A stretch of DNA of 64,000 bases. Source: Pohlia nutans. Taxonomy: Eukaryota; Streptophyta; Bryopsida; Bryales; Mniaceae. Positions 36,340 to 48,204 of this stretch are shown piece by piece (position 1 is the first letter of the stretch; each line of letters starts with the position of its first letter). Below the pieces are notes generated by a model. That model ran no database searches. It was given only the letters and a program-made list of their open reading frames with translations, and was not told the DNA's origin. A program made the position numbers and the translations under genes. The stretch covers positions 5,394,001 through 5,458,000 of the forward strand of contig CM040106.1 of assembly GCA_022496805.1 (NCBI GenBank), written 5' to 3'.

Positions 36340-37060
36340 CTGTATATAATGGTATTTAACCTCTCGTATACGAGGGGTTTTTTAGAAGGGGTCATGAATG
36401 CACGTGATTCTCAAACATAATGTAGAGTGCACCCCCCGAGGCACTACCTCAGATTATAATTTAAGATGAATACCAAAGCAACACTAAACCAATGATTGAA
36501 AAAAAATTCAGCATGCACGTGAAACGGGCACAAATTGAAAGAAAAAGCTGATAAAAAAGAGGGAAAGGTAGAGTAAACAAAAGTGGAAAGAATACATGAG
36601 GGGAAGAAGCACTGTAGTCAAAATAAAACTATCCTAGTCAAAAAGCGAAAAACAATACATCAATGCAAAGAAGATAAATGACAAGTATTTGAACAAGGTG
36701 CAAAGAGAACTGCAGTGATTGTAGACAGTAAGAAGGGTATGTGGAAAAAGTATCCATGACATTTGAATTGCAAAAATGATATAAAAATGTAAGAAGAAAA
36801 AAAATAATGGAATGAAAAAAAAACAAAAAAACAAAACACGCTAGTTTGTTTTTAATAAAAAGTTAAAAAATACAATATATAAAATGTTAAAACCTCAAAG
36901 GAACAAAATAACTTCGAAAGAAAACCCTAAACTGAAGGAAGAAAAGTCAAATTGAAATAATAACTTGAACATAAACAAAGGATATAAATTTGAATTAAAA
37001 CCATGAAGGCCCCACTCTAAAACCCACTTACAAATAGCTGCCCAAAACTATAGTCACATA
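36340..37060. other. A-rich interval in the CACTA fragment
   Basis: Mostly poly-A/AAG-rich sequence (about 36540-36990) with no supportable gene. A short inverted repeat at 36359-36374 (CTCTCGTATACGAGGG) could form a hairpin; its role is unknown. Confidence 0.45.
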
Positions 37061-37295
37061 ACTACTAAATCTAGTCATATCGTTGCCCACGCAAAAAGTC
37101 ATATGGCTGCCCACGGAAGAATACGTTCCCCAACTGCGTTCCCATTGAGGTTCCGTGTAAATATGACTAAAATCATAGTCATGTGATGACTATGGACCGT
37201 TCTAGTCACCAAAGTAGTTACTGGTGAGTCATATCCTCCCGATAGTTATATCTAGTCATATGGCCGTAGTCATATTTCGAATGCTCTCCTAGTAG

Positions 37296-37789
37296 TGATT
37301 GCTCTTGCCAATGTCCCCAAGCACCACCCTCGTACGAAGCATATTGACGTGCAATTCCATTTCATTCGTGAAAAGTAGGAGGATGGACTGGTGAGCTTGA
37401 GGTATTGCCCAACAGAAGACATGGTGGTTGGTGTGTTAACCAAGGCGCTTGCTATAGCGAGGCACAAGAAGCTCACTAAGGCAATGGGATTGCGAGGCAG
37501 TAAGTACTCGCAAAGTAAGAGTGTTGAAGAATAGGTTGCTCGTAGTTATAAGAGAAATTAGAGTACGTTAGTGTAAGCTATATAGGCTGGTCCTTACCGC
37601 CCTTGTGTATGAGGAGGAGGTTGGTCCTATTGGTTATCTCATATTGATTGTAGCACTATGTGCCTTGGGCTAAATATATAAGCAAGGAATTGGAATGAGA
37701 CACCATCTCATTCCAAACACGGTTTGCTCTACACGTTTGTAAGCATTCTTTGTGTTGTATTCTCTCTCTACCTCTTTTGAACTTCAAGA
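37296..37789 (+). mobile_element. 3' end of a third copia element with LTR
   Basis: Reads the last part of copia RNase H (HHPRTKHIDVQFHFIREK, then one stop, then YCPTED and DVLTKA-like sequence) up to the stop TAG at 37532-37534. The LTR starts TGTTGAAG at 37522 after the purine-rich CAAAGTAAGAG and ends near CTTCAAGA at about 37789. The LTR start and the stop codon inside the LTR are the same as in copia 2, so it is a relative. It is truncated exactly at the CACTA terminus. Confidence 0.7.
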
Positions 37790-37963
37790 GATAGAGACCC
37801 AAGAAGCTTTTTACTAAATTAATGTTTTATACATATATTTAACACAATTTTTACGAAAATGAATCACACTCTCAATCTTAGATTTTTAATTGTTGTGCAA
37901 GATATGCTGCAATCAAGAGATATCCCTCAACAATGATACTATTTCTACTCTTTATATTGGTAG

Positions 37964-38008
<45 letters not shown>

Positions 38009-40136
38009 CGTTTATAATCATCTTTTTCTCATTTTTCTATTTCTACTCCAATGTTGATTCGTTTATGCTAATGCAATTTGTATTTTGACTCTAATTACTG
38101 ATCAAAGTGGACTATCAATACTCTCATTATTTGAGAATTCTCTTATTTAAATGGAAACATAGTTTGTCTTGCAAAAATGCTTGATGAGAACTTCGATCTT
38201 TGAACATTCTAACTCGCGGCTACTCTGCAATATCTTGCATCTGTTGTGCCACTATTGCTCTTTTTGCTTTTGTTGCCTCTACAATGACAACAAGTCTAGA
38301 GATTCTTTTGCGTCGCACTCCTTTTTACATGATTACCGCTTCAACCCAAAGTTTGACGTCCACGAAGAACTAATAACTTGGGGAGTAATCCGGGGATGCA
38401 AACCATTCAAAGGTCTCAAATTTGGTGTTGCAACTTTTGATGGCTTGGAAATGGTATGATAAAGAAAACGCGGCGATGTACTATCCTTGGTTTCGTCGAC
38501 ATGCTTAGGTGATAGGAAGTCTATAGGATCTTACATTTCAAGTTCACTTTCACTATCGTCTTTATGTTGTATGTGTATTGTTGTAGAAGTTTGTAGTTGA
38601 TGTTTGTAAATGCTTACAAGTCGCGCATGTGCGGTGGTTGTATTTGCTATTGGTTGCCATACCTTTCGTGTATAGCCTTCTAGATATCTTGAGTGAATAT
38701 TCATGGCAGCCTTTCAACCTTTTGTTCCACCGCATTGAGCTCCCAATACTTGAGTGCATTCTTTCTAGTCTTGTACAAATTATCAACAATGCTTTTGTAA
38801 TCAAAAACCAATTAGTTTCACTTTATTTTGCAAGTAGGACCATCTTGCATATATGGTGACAACCTTGCGCACATCACGCGCTGTGACACACTTATCTATA
38901 TGATGCTCTAGAGCCATTATATTTCAGCCATTGACTGTTTCTAGCTCTTCTAGAAACATATCCCACTTCAGTACATGAGTATTGCAATCTCTTCCAGTAG
39001 CCTATTCGGGCCTCGCTGGTTTATGCACGCTTGGATTCACTTGTAGTGGTAAAAGAACTGAAAACCGGTGGTTCAGATGGCATGCCAACAACATCCCTTC
39101 CACGGGTGATGTGATGTGATGTGATGTGATGCATAAAGTTTGCAAAGAATATGGAACTTATAAACATGAATTTTTTCAAAGTTTAGCTCCCATTCTATAA
39201 ATTATTATTCATAGAAGCATTAGAGTGTATTTTTGTGTTGTGCAAGTCTATTGTTCAATTCAAAAACGCAAATAAATATTCACAATATGAAGGAAACAAG
39301 AAATAATAAAACTACAAACTTCTCTATTTAGTTATAGGCAATTTTATTACATAGAAAATTCTTATTAAAGTTAAATTTTGAAATGCTATTGCAAGTATAA
39401 AGCATCAACTTAACGTTCACAATCATGGCTATGAGATGGATTGTGGCGCCATAGGTCAGAGCCTCAAAGCGCTTCTCCATTGCTCAATTCACCATACAAT
39501 TGTACAACATTGTATAGAAAAATTAAATCTAAAACAGGAAATGCAAACTCATAATAATTCCAACAAATGTAATCCAAGAATGAATTGCAAGAAAGGGTGA
39601 CTTTGCCCAAACAAAAGATAAACCAAAAGGATGGGTAAAGAAAGGCACGGCTGAAATAATAGATTTGAAGCGATGAAAATACAAAGACCAAAAAATTCAT
39701 CAACATGCAAGGTGTTTTCACGCTATGATGTACCAAAATATGTAGTTTTTAGTTGGGATTTCTAGTATTTTAGGATTTCAAAGTATTCTAGAATGTGTTC
39801 AGATTTTTTTTTTTAACATAATGGGCTTCATAATTCTATAAAATAATGTCAAAACTTTTGAAATGAATTACTTCAATATTCTAATAACAGCGTTAATTTC
39901 CAAATGTGTAATGTCATTTGATTGTTATAGGCCAAAACAAATGTTTAGTATATAAACATATTTCAAAAATAATATAAAATATTCAATAAAATAAAATAAT
40001 GTATTCTATTATATTCTAAAGGTTTTGAAAATATTCTATTTTTGATTTATTTAGATATTTTCATAATTATCTTATATAAATAATGATACGGCATTGATGC
40101 AATAATGGCCCATAAATGACAAAATTTTTTACAACA
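37790..40136. other. No gene seen; contains microsatellites
   Basis: An (AT)n tract lies at about 37964-38002 and (TGATG)n at about 39112-39131. The ORF at 38169-38459 has one Cys-rich hydrophobic half and one hydrophilic half (RFNPKFDVHEELITWG) that could be an exon relic, but it matches nothing I know. The last four bases before 40137 are AACA. Confidence 0.45.
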
Positions 40137-40168
40137 AACTGATATCTAACTAATTATGAACTATTGTG
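40137..40168 (+). repeat. Left terminal inverted repeat of element B
   Basis: Matches 54974-55005 in inverted orientation (28/32) and the end of element A at 30677-30708 (about 28/32). Similarity to the other ends stops after this point, so the TIR is short. Confidence 0.8.
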
Positions 40169-40675
40169 TAGTCTAGAATTAAGTCGGTTTGCAGATAATA
40201 AACTGGAAATTGTGAATGCAGGCAAATCAGACCCTTAAAATAAGAACATATAATGCACATTCAATACACCAATCAGAAATAGACCATTCAGAATATGAAG
40301 ATAAACATATGTGCAATAGAAAATTGGATTCCAATATAATATGAAATTACAAGCAAATTGACGATTCAATTTGCCAAAAGTAACTGAAGGACTAGATGGC
40401 TGAAACTAATGGCCAAGCTAACTGCTCCCACAATGTTGCAAAAGCTAACTCAAAAGAAGAATGTCAGCTAGTAGCCGACAACAATTCACAGTGGATGAAA
40501 CAAAATAGTGAGATCACTATCGTCGGCCATATCTAATAGCATGAGCAACCTCGTAATGAAGTTGGCCAGGAAAAGGTGAACACCTAGTGTATTCACTGAC
40601 TGACTCAAACATATGCGTTGGATATATATAAATGGTCATAGATCGGTAGCAGCATTAGATATAACACGAGACGTG

Positions 40676-41167
40676 TTATGATGAGCTTAGGTCCCCCTGA
40701 AATGGCAATGGAATGTAGCAAGCTGAATCAGGGACATTCGAAAGAGATACAAGGTTCACATAAACCAAGAGGACCTGGTTGGGCTTGCAAACAGCCTTGA
40801 AACGACGCTTAGAATATAGAATCCGGAGGACCTTATAACACCATGGATAATATTCTCTCTGCTCACAATACTCTCTACCAAAAATAAAAGAAATCTTGCT
40901 AATGACATCCCCGGGGAGTAGGAAACTCAATAAGGGAATCAAGTCATGAGATTGCATTCTGGACCATAGCTCTACATGGAATCTTTCAAACAACATACCA
41001 AACAGCTTCTTAAGACCAAGACGCTTGACAACGTTTGATGAGCATTCTATCTGTTAGGCTAAACATTTGGATTGATGTAGCAAAGCAATCCAGCGACATA
41101 GAGGACAACACATTTCTTCGTTGGATGACGTTGAGCGATATCAACATCCATGTACAAGTCTCCCTGA
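40676..41167 (-). pseudogene. Domain Z of element B (unknown)
   Basis: The exon begins after a TATGTTCAG acceptor near 41167 with GDLYMDVDIAQRHPTKKC. It runs through VAGLLCYINPNV, where TAG at about 41059-41061 replaces the Gln codon kept in copy A. It then continues in another frame as LFGMLFERFHVELWSRM, FLLPGDVISKISFIFGREY and YSKRRFKAVCKPNQVLLVYV, ending at 40676. A and B agree along the whole stretch, so it was translated. No family is recognised. Being last on the minus strand, it may be the 3' exon of the ParB/NIF gene or a separate gene. Confidence 0.5.
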
Positions 41168-41736
41168 ACATAGAAACAAAATATATGAAACATAGAAAGA
41201 TAAAACCATATTGGCTGGCAGCCGATAGGACTAGAATAGAGTTGGAAGCAGACAGCATGCAGCCAGATACTATAAGAAAAGAAAATGAACTCTGCTACCA
41301 AGACGAAGATGGGAATTATGCAAAACATGCAATTGAGACATGGGAGGAAGATATAGGGTTGAAATTAAAAGTGATATAGTCATTTTACGTAAAGTAATAA
41401 TACAAAAATATCAAAAATGAGTTCTCAAAATTGTACAGTTAAGTTCGATAAGTATAAGCACTAAACTACAAAGTATAGACAAATATACGCCTAGCCTATC
41501 AAATATATACATATATATATATATATATGAATTCTACAAATTGTCAAAATATGCTATGCAGTGTATCGGCCGGCAGCTGGCTTGCAAATGCACATCCACA
41601 TTGAGGTTGCTGGGTGCCTTGACTTGAAAATCTCAATTACTCAAAAAGTAGATGGAGTGTAAAAAAACTTTGGACCAGAGGCTTGACTTGAAAAATCTCC
41701 ATGAAAAAAAAAATAGGATGGAGGATGCATACTCAA

Positions 41737-42504
41737 TCATAGATTACCATAGGGGACAAGCTCCTTGTACAATATGTGCATTGGGTGATTGGGAGACATG
41801 CGACGCTTCCCGATTTTGCGATTGGCTGCGCAAAACGCGGGAACCATCATCTCAGACTGGTGCAACTTGAAAAAGAAGGGTTGAAGAGTCTTAGTAAAAA
41901 ATGGCTGTTCATTAGGCTTCATATTCGTCTCCGAACGCATTGTACACCTAGGAGGATGAACGGCGTTGTATGGATTGTTGAGAGCATTCTTGTACGGGGT
42001 GTCATCCACAAGAAGGGTGTTGGCCTCATTCGCACCAAGGGTTTGCAACTTGAGGCTCCGCATAAGCAATACGGACTGTGGCTTCAGCAAAAATGGCTTC
42101 TTGGGATATTTAGGATCCCTATATTTACTCTCCTTACAACAACTCTGGCCGAATGTCAGACAATCTTTAGGAAGGCGGGGGACGTGCTCATGAATAAATT
42201 TCATCCTAGGAAGGAGGTTGTCCTCTTGCACGCGCGACCAGAAGAGAATTACAAATTGAGCATCTATACAAAAATTTAACAACTGCATCAAACCCGGCCT
42301 AGCTCGTTCTTCACTCTTCTTCTTTCGATGTTTAGGCCCCGGTACAATTTTGGAGGGTTTATAATGATTCAGCATCCCGTTAACGTCGTCAACAATAACG
42401 TATTTGAGTAGGGCTACCTCAGGAGCACAAGTCCATGCTGCCATCATCATCGTCCGAATCCTCTGAAGCATTGCTACCGGCGCCAGAACCCTCACCGCTA
42501 TCAC
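41737..42504 (-). pseudogene. FCP1/NIF-like (HAD phosphatase) domain of element B
   Basis: From about 42395 the minus strand reads LKYVIVDDVNGMLNHYK, matching the first HAD motif as it appears in plant NLI-interacting-factor proteins (DLNG instead of DxDxT). RPGLMQLLNFCIDAQFVILFWS follows. Later comes TLLVDDTPYKNALNNPYNAV, the last HAD motif, close to the family's DDSPYK. FCP1/SCP enzymes dephosphorylate proteins such as the RNA polymerase II CTD; the altered first motif makes catalysis uncertain. The first 30 codons are out of frame: the other frame there encodes an acidic run (SNASEDSDDDDGS) that fits as a linker, so there is a frameshift near 42400. The C-terminal helical region ends with a stop at 41737. 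Confidence 0.65.
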
Positions 42505-42712
42505 TACCGTTGTAGTCCACCTTCTCCTCGGAAGAATAGTGTGCTAGTAGAGTAAACACAATAATCATAAGACATCATGGGTGGGGAAGAAACATATATG
42601 TAAATGGAGCCAAAAATGTCATGATAATAATATAATATCAGGCCGTGAAGAATAGTCAATTATGTATCGGCTGGCAACCAACATAAGTATCTCTGTTGGC
42701 TGACGGACGATA

Positions 42713-43307
42713 CAATCTATGTAGAAGCCAAACAAAAGAGCACAATGGTCTTCGAGACCCCACCAAGAGGATCGGATGAACTAAGCTAAAATGCTACACC
42801 ATCAACGCAAAAATAAATGAAACCTACAGAAAAATAAGCGAGTGACTAAGTGGAGGTCATCTAAGACAAACCTCCAAATAGAGTTGGTCGAAGAGGAGAG
42901 CCGGATGCCTCCGGTGGCGGAGATAGCTGCTCATTCGGCTTATCCAAGTCTGCCGCATTTGGTGGAAAGTCAGCATCCACAACCTCCATCGCTGTCTACA
43001 TTTCCTTTGACGTGGCTTCCCGTTTACTTCGACGCTGCGAAGGACGGGGAAGTTTAATCAACAATGGAGCCAAGACGTGTGTCTCCAATGAAGGAGTTGG
43101 CCCTCCATGAGAGACCTTAGCAGATGCCGCCAGTCTTATCGGCTGGCAGCCGACACTCACCGAACCCTCAGTGAAATGGAGACTTCTTGAGTGCTCCACT
43201 TTCCTGCTGTCGGTTCTCCTCAAAGGATGGAGTGGCTTGAAGATCCACCTGCATTGAAATACCATCATCCCCCACAAGTGGAGGACATCGAGGCCTTTTT
43301 TTGTGAA
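42713..43307 (-). other. Linker exons between the ParB-like part and the NIF domain
   Basis: On the minus strand about 42980-42870 reads as a Pro/Ser-rich linker (ADLDKPNEQLSPPPEASG). 43277-42996 is a basic, low-information frame that includes a palindrome at 43137-43155. The introns on both sides carry palindromes. I treat it as the disordered linker of the same large gene, with low certainty. Confidence 0.3.
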
Positions 43308-46300
43308 TCAAAGGAGGCTCATTTTCCTGTGTCTATCTAGCATCTCGTCATCAGAGATGCGTATGTTCCTGCCCGGTGATGCAAGGAGGCCACTCGAAGG
43401 ATGAGACCCGGTAGAGTCCTCCTTATGAAGCTCCGTGACATTGACGTCCGGCTGTTGGCCGCCGGCTGACATAGGGCCTAAAGATGGATTGACCGGAGGA
43501 GCAGCTGGGAGAGCACAAAAGCTGAGGATTGGCGCACTGGGTCGCGGGGTAAATGCACGACATGGAACGAGGTTCAAGTTTATTCCCTCCACTCTGTTTT
43601 TGGCCAGCGCAACATCCGTGTCGTTCCGCACAAACTCCATAACAGGACAATCGGTCCGCTGCATAAGTGAACAACAACATTAGGTAAGTGTCGGCCGGGA
43701 GCCGATACGAGATGGAAAAGCAGATAAATCAAAGCATAAAGCAAGAGTAGAATAGGAGTATATAGCATACCAAAGAAAGTTCAGTGATGTTGCCTCCGCC
43801 CCAGATGTTCACAAGAGTGGACATCTTTGCACACAGGGAGGGCTTCAATAGCTGCTCCAGGAACTTGTGGTTCACTCCACATAAGCCGCCGTTCCAGTCG
43901 ATCGAGCCCTCCGGGGTTATGAAGGTCCAGTCCAGGGGTTTTGGGATGCCCGTAAATTTTTTAAACCCACCAAAAAGGTCTTTCTGCAAATTAGGCGTTG
44001 GATAGGGGAACGACAGTGTTACGTGGACCTCTGCGTTGAGGTCTGACTTCTTGAACCTCCCACGGACACAAGGAAGGTAGTGGACGGTGTGCACTGCCCA
44101 AGAGCTATCCTTCATGTTTGATACAGCGGTTACAACATGCTGCACATCTGTATTCCCAATGAAAAGCATAGGTCGTGGAATTGCAAGGCGCTTCTTCGAT
44201 TCCTCACTACAAGAAAGAGTGTCCGAATTGACAGAAACATGTATGAATCAACTCGTCCTTATGACAAATTTCTGTAATTTTGGACACATTTCTAGCAATT
44301 CGGACAGTTTTTGTCTATTAGGACATGTCGATCCGAGTGATGTTTTTGTCGATCCGAGTGATTGCGGTCTTGTTCAAAGGGAGTGGGTCACCTGAAGTCG
44401 ATTACGCAAAGAGCACGAACGTCTTGGGTTTGCTTGCAACAAGTACAGGGGTATCTACATTTGAAAGCAATGCGTTATATACATCGTTAATGCTTTCCGC
44501 ATGCATGCAATCATATACAACAGTCTCATCCGCTTGCCTCTCGCCTTTCATTGGCGTCTTCGTGTATTTCTCAAGCGCTTCGTAGAACACTGTTCGAGCC
44601 AACCCACTAGGAGATTTATTTGTTGATGGATTCATAGGATTACCCCGACCAGCTAGCCATTTCTCTCCCTCCGTGAACTTCTTCATCTCAGTCCAGATGT
44701 TGCCCACGATCATGGAGGAGAATCCCTCCTTTAACTTAAGCTGATTCCACGCCTCGTCGGTGTAGGGAACCTTATCAGCTTCCTTGCAAGGCATGGAGTA
44801 TCCCTTGAACTTGCTCATGAGCTCGTTGATGATGATTCGGTGGAGCTTCTTGTCCTTGCACCTTTGTGGCAGCGTCAGCCTTTGCCGAATCTTTGCATCA
44901 TGCTTCATACAGATATGTTTTGTTGTAATCTCCTTTGCAAGCTCCTCAAGATCATAGTCCCAGACACCAAGTGTTGGAACAAAAATTGTCTTCGTGATGT
45001 GGGTCTTTGGCAGCCGTGGAATCATGCCAAGCTCGCTACTGTCCTCTCGAATCAATTCCCTGGCCTCCCACGCCTCGAACACTTCCAACCAGGCTTGCCT
45101 TGTTGTGTCGCTGCAGAAGACCAATAGAAGCTTACTGGAGACCTTCACTTCCACAAAATGTGCGAGCACTGCTTGCTTGGCTGCGTGAAAGAAGAAATGA
45201 CAATATGGTCAACATACATGACATTTCAAGGGGTGAATCAATATTGGCCGCGAGCCGACACTCGAGGCACCATCTCTGATGAGCATGTATCGGCTGGCAG
45301 CCGACATGTATGAAACAAGATAAATGAAGCACACAAGGGTTGGGGATGTCCTTACAATAAATTCAGCTGAAAACTTCCTATTCCCTTTGTGTGGCTTGGG
45401 ACTCCCGGTTCGGATCCATGCTGCACAGCCCAGCTCAGCGCACGAGCGGAAGTTCTCCTTTGCCACTCTCTACGCAATATTGAGGTTGAGAGAGTTGGAA
45501 ACGCCGATGAGCTCCTTCTGATCGTGACTGTACACTGGAATGACTTCAAACTCCAGCAGGTCCTTCCGAGCCTCCGGTCCAATGGGGCGCTCTTGGGCAA
45601 GCTTGTGGTAAGCTGTGACGGTGTGTTGGCCCCCTATAATGTACCTACGGACGTCAAGCGCCTTCCACCAATCAACTTCATTACCAGTAACCATCACCTT
45701 GGATTTTTCATCCGGCATACTGTTCATAACAATAGCAATTCCGTTCTTCTCCGTTGTGGGCCTCTGCTTCAAGGGAACTACATGGATATCCGGCTTCTTC
45801 CAGATGGATCCATATCCCTTGTGTATTTGCTTGACCCGATAACAATGGCAGGCAAAGGTAGATTCATACTACCTGCAAGTACTTGCAAACATATCGGCTG
45901 GCAGCCGATACCAGGAAATGATCAAACTAGCATAGGAAGAATGAATAGAACACTAACCTGCGACAAGCGCTCCTTTGTAATCATGCGGTACTTCAACGTG
46001 TCGGGTGCGATGTGCAGCCTGTCAAAAGGGCTGACATAAGGAAGGCGATGCTTATTGTAAGGAAACAAACGGGACAGCCCAGCATCGAGTGCTTTGTAGA
46101 TGGCCTTCACCTCGTCATCGTTGGTCTTTGTGGACAGCTTGTTGGCCCACACCAATGCGACGTCCAAGGAGAGAAGTGGTTTACTCTTTGGTTTTGCTTT
46201 ACTCTTGCGCTTCTTGCTACTCCCTTTGCTTGTCTCCAGGACGGCCTCAGGAGTTGATGAAGGTGCGGGTGCAGTTGTAGCAGCAGTAGCGTTCTTCTTC

Positions 46301-46703
46301 TTTGAGGCTTTCATCTTTATCCTCCCAGCAGGAATCTGCGGACCCTTCCCTTTGTTCAACGCAACCTTGATTTTCTCGTTCTTAGCCATACAAATCAGGT
46401 TGAGCGTCTTCTCGTAGTTGAGGAAGTCCTCGAGGTTTGCTAGGGTAATTCTGTCGCTAGAAATCATCTTGCCCCTTTTCTTTGCTTCATCCCCGGACAC
46501 AACCTTTGTAAGCAAACTCCGACGTATTCCTCCTGACCATCGGGGTTATTGATTAGCATTAGGCAATTCATGTCGTCCACGAAAATGCCTTCACCTGTAA
46601 TTGCAATGACTGAGCCGTGTCCTGGAATTATGCAGCCTTTCACTTTGATGGAGCAGGCAATCTCAAATCGCTTGTCTGGTTCAGCACGCCAACAGAAGCC
46701 CAA
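43308..46703 (-). pseudogene. ParB-like domain protein of element B, multi-exon
   Basis: Exons on the minus strand, approximate: 46703-45961 (GEGIFVDDMNCLML block, a Lys/Ala/Pro-rich linker, then SPFDRLHIAPDTLKY); 45866-45356; 45182-44402; about 44204-43770; 43662-43308. Exon 45866-45356 has KPDIHVVPLK, an SMPDEK-like turn, RRYIIGGQHTVTAYHKL and VIPVYSHDQKELIGVSNSLN. This resembles a ParB/sulfiredoxin-fold N-terminal domain (GGQHR-type motif), known for CTP-dependent or nuclease activity in bacteria and plasmids. Lesions are TAG at 45470-45472 (a Gln codon by context), a frameshift near 46515, and a CACTA-type terminus at 44205. The 45182-44402 exon is helical and basic and may bind DNA. ParB homology is by motif only. 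Confidence 0.5.
44205..44396. mobile_element. Short insertion starting with a CACTA-type terminus
   Basis: CACTACAAGAAAG at 44205 is the canonical start of many plant CACTA elements, and 'attcggaca'-type words repeat inside in both orientations. CCT precedes it (44202-44204), and CCT recurs at about 44390, a possible 3-bp duplication. However, I do not see a proper TAGTG end, so the right border is uncertain. Confidence 0.4.
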
Positions 46704-46843
46704 CTCTTAGATAGTGTGGTTCTTTCATCATACAGCTCGAGGCTTGATGTTCCCAGTGCAAACCAGTGTGCTTGCAAGCGGGTCACCAAGCTGTCTATTC
46801 AGCACAGGAGGTTTTATGCAATCAAAAGCACAGTATTAATCTA

Positions 46844-47340
46844 TGTCGGCTACCGACCGATACATTCGAGGCAACCTTATAGGCTGCCAGCTGATAAGAG
46901 ACAAGCATCGACATGCATTGCGTCATTCTGATTACACAAACATTATTTAGTTACGACTGCCCGTCCATTTCTAAATATCTCTACAACCGGACCAGTGAGT
47001 GTATATCGGCTGTTGACCAATAACAATTCAACCGCATGCACTTTCAAGGACAAGGTAGTAGTAAAATATTGGCTGGCGGCCGGCATCCATCACATTTAAT
47101 CATTTATCGACATCCAACCAATATTACAATGCTCATTGCGACAACAGAAATTAAGATCCTACCTGCAAGTGGAATCGCTCGACGACATCTTCTATTGGCA
47201 GCTGTACTTTGCGTGTCAGCTAATCATAACTTGCAATGGAAGCTCCGGGCATTCTTGTCGGCTGTCGTCCAATACCTGTCGGCTACACAAACAAAAGTAT
47301 AGGCTGCACAAACAAAAGTATCGGCTCCACAGGAAGCGGT
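46844..47340. promoter_or_regulatory. Palindrome cluster upstream of the minus-strand gene of element B
   Basis: Five palindromes start at 46844, 46878, 47004, 47067 and 47256. They are followed by half-sites in a short tandem repeat ('tcggctacacaaacaaaag' type, about 47277-47345). The cluster lies just 5' of the first recognisable exon of the ParB-like gene. Regulatory function is inferred from position. Confidence 0.5.
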
Positions 47341-47345
47341 ATCGG

Positions 47346-48204
47346 CAAGATGAGTGCGGTCAGGGAGAGAGGGAGAGCACGGAGCGCAAAATAACTATCA
47401 GCTGGCAGTAATGAGGGAGAGAGGGAGCGCAGGGAGAGCAGAGAGATAAGAGAGCCAGAGAAAAAAAAACACAAGAATGAGGGAAAGTGAGGGAGGGTGA
47501 GAGAGTAACCCCCCTCCCTCTTTCTCGCCACTGGAGTGATTTTGCAATCACTTCAAACAACCCCAAAAACGTTACATGTCACATCCATCCATTCGATAGC
47601 CGACGTACAAATTCATGGCCTATCCTACGCCTAGCTAGTCTACTTCATCTATCCTCAACAATTCCATCCACCCAAGAATGCACGCACGTCACACTAAATT
47701 GCATTTCAAGAAGTTGCATGCAATTCAAAACTTTTCTTGAAGTGGTGCCAACTTGGTATAGGGAAGCTCCTCTTTCCCTCATTCACTCTTGCAATCTTGT
47801 TTTGGACTTCAATACTGTGGGCAGGAGGCTCAATTTTTGCTCAAATTTCTTGGTGTCCCATGCTTGATTTGCTTAGGTTAATGCTGAAGCTCTGTAGTTT
47901 TTTGCTCTGTGCTTGAACATATCAGAACATCTCAATTAATTTGTAGGTTTTTTCATTTTGGTTTACCTCCAACGCAGTCTCCTAATCGCTGAACCCAATC
48001 GGGATTCCGGTCTCGCAATAATTAGGACATTACTCTGTTCAGTATAAAAGACAAGCCATTACCCCGATTACTAGCAGCCAATACGTCGATATAGCACAGC
48101 CGATACCTCAAGCAGATTTCAAATCAATTCTACTCCTGGCATACTCCTACCCGTAGCTGGTTTTAGGTCCCTGTACGGTATCTTCACTATCATATCATGT
48201 CAAA
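47346..48204. other. Interval between the two palindrome clusters of element B
   Basis: A GA-rich low-complexity stretch (about 47350-47515) is followed by unremarkable sequence. The ORF at 47487-47867 has no motif and I do not call it. Half-palindromes ('agcagccaatacg', 'cacagccgatacc') lie at about 48070-48110. This is probably the core of the divergent promoter region. Confidence 0.45.

Larger units (their letters stand above)
35827..37295 (-). mobile_element. CACTA (En/Spm-type) transposon fragment
   Basis: Carries a DUF4216-like ORF at its left side. Its right boundary, CTCCTAGTAGTG at about 37284-37295, reads CACTACTAGGAG on the minus strand, a CACTA-type terminus. The 260 bp inside it contain at least six copies of 'agtcatat' or close variants (about 37073, 37097, 37231, 37255, 37269), as expected of subterminal transposase-binding repeats. 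The other terminus is not visible. Copia sequence begins right after 37295. Confidence 0.65.

Noticed and set aside
37820..40136. Possible missing right end of element A
   Set aside because: I looked for the last 0.3 kb of the B left end and its TIR in this stretch and found only the B terminus at 40137.
44205..44396. A complete small CACTA element with TAGTG end
   Set aside because: Only the CACTACAAGAAA side is convincing; no matching inverted end was found.
47487..47867. 126-codon ORF in the divergent promoter region
   Set aside because: No motif, starts in a GA-rich simple-sequence tract, and lies between two palindrome clusters that look regulatory.
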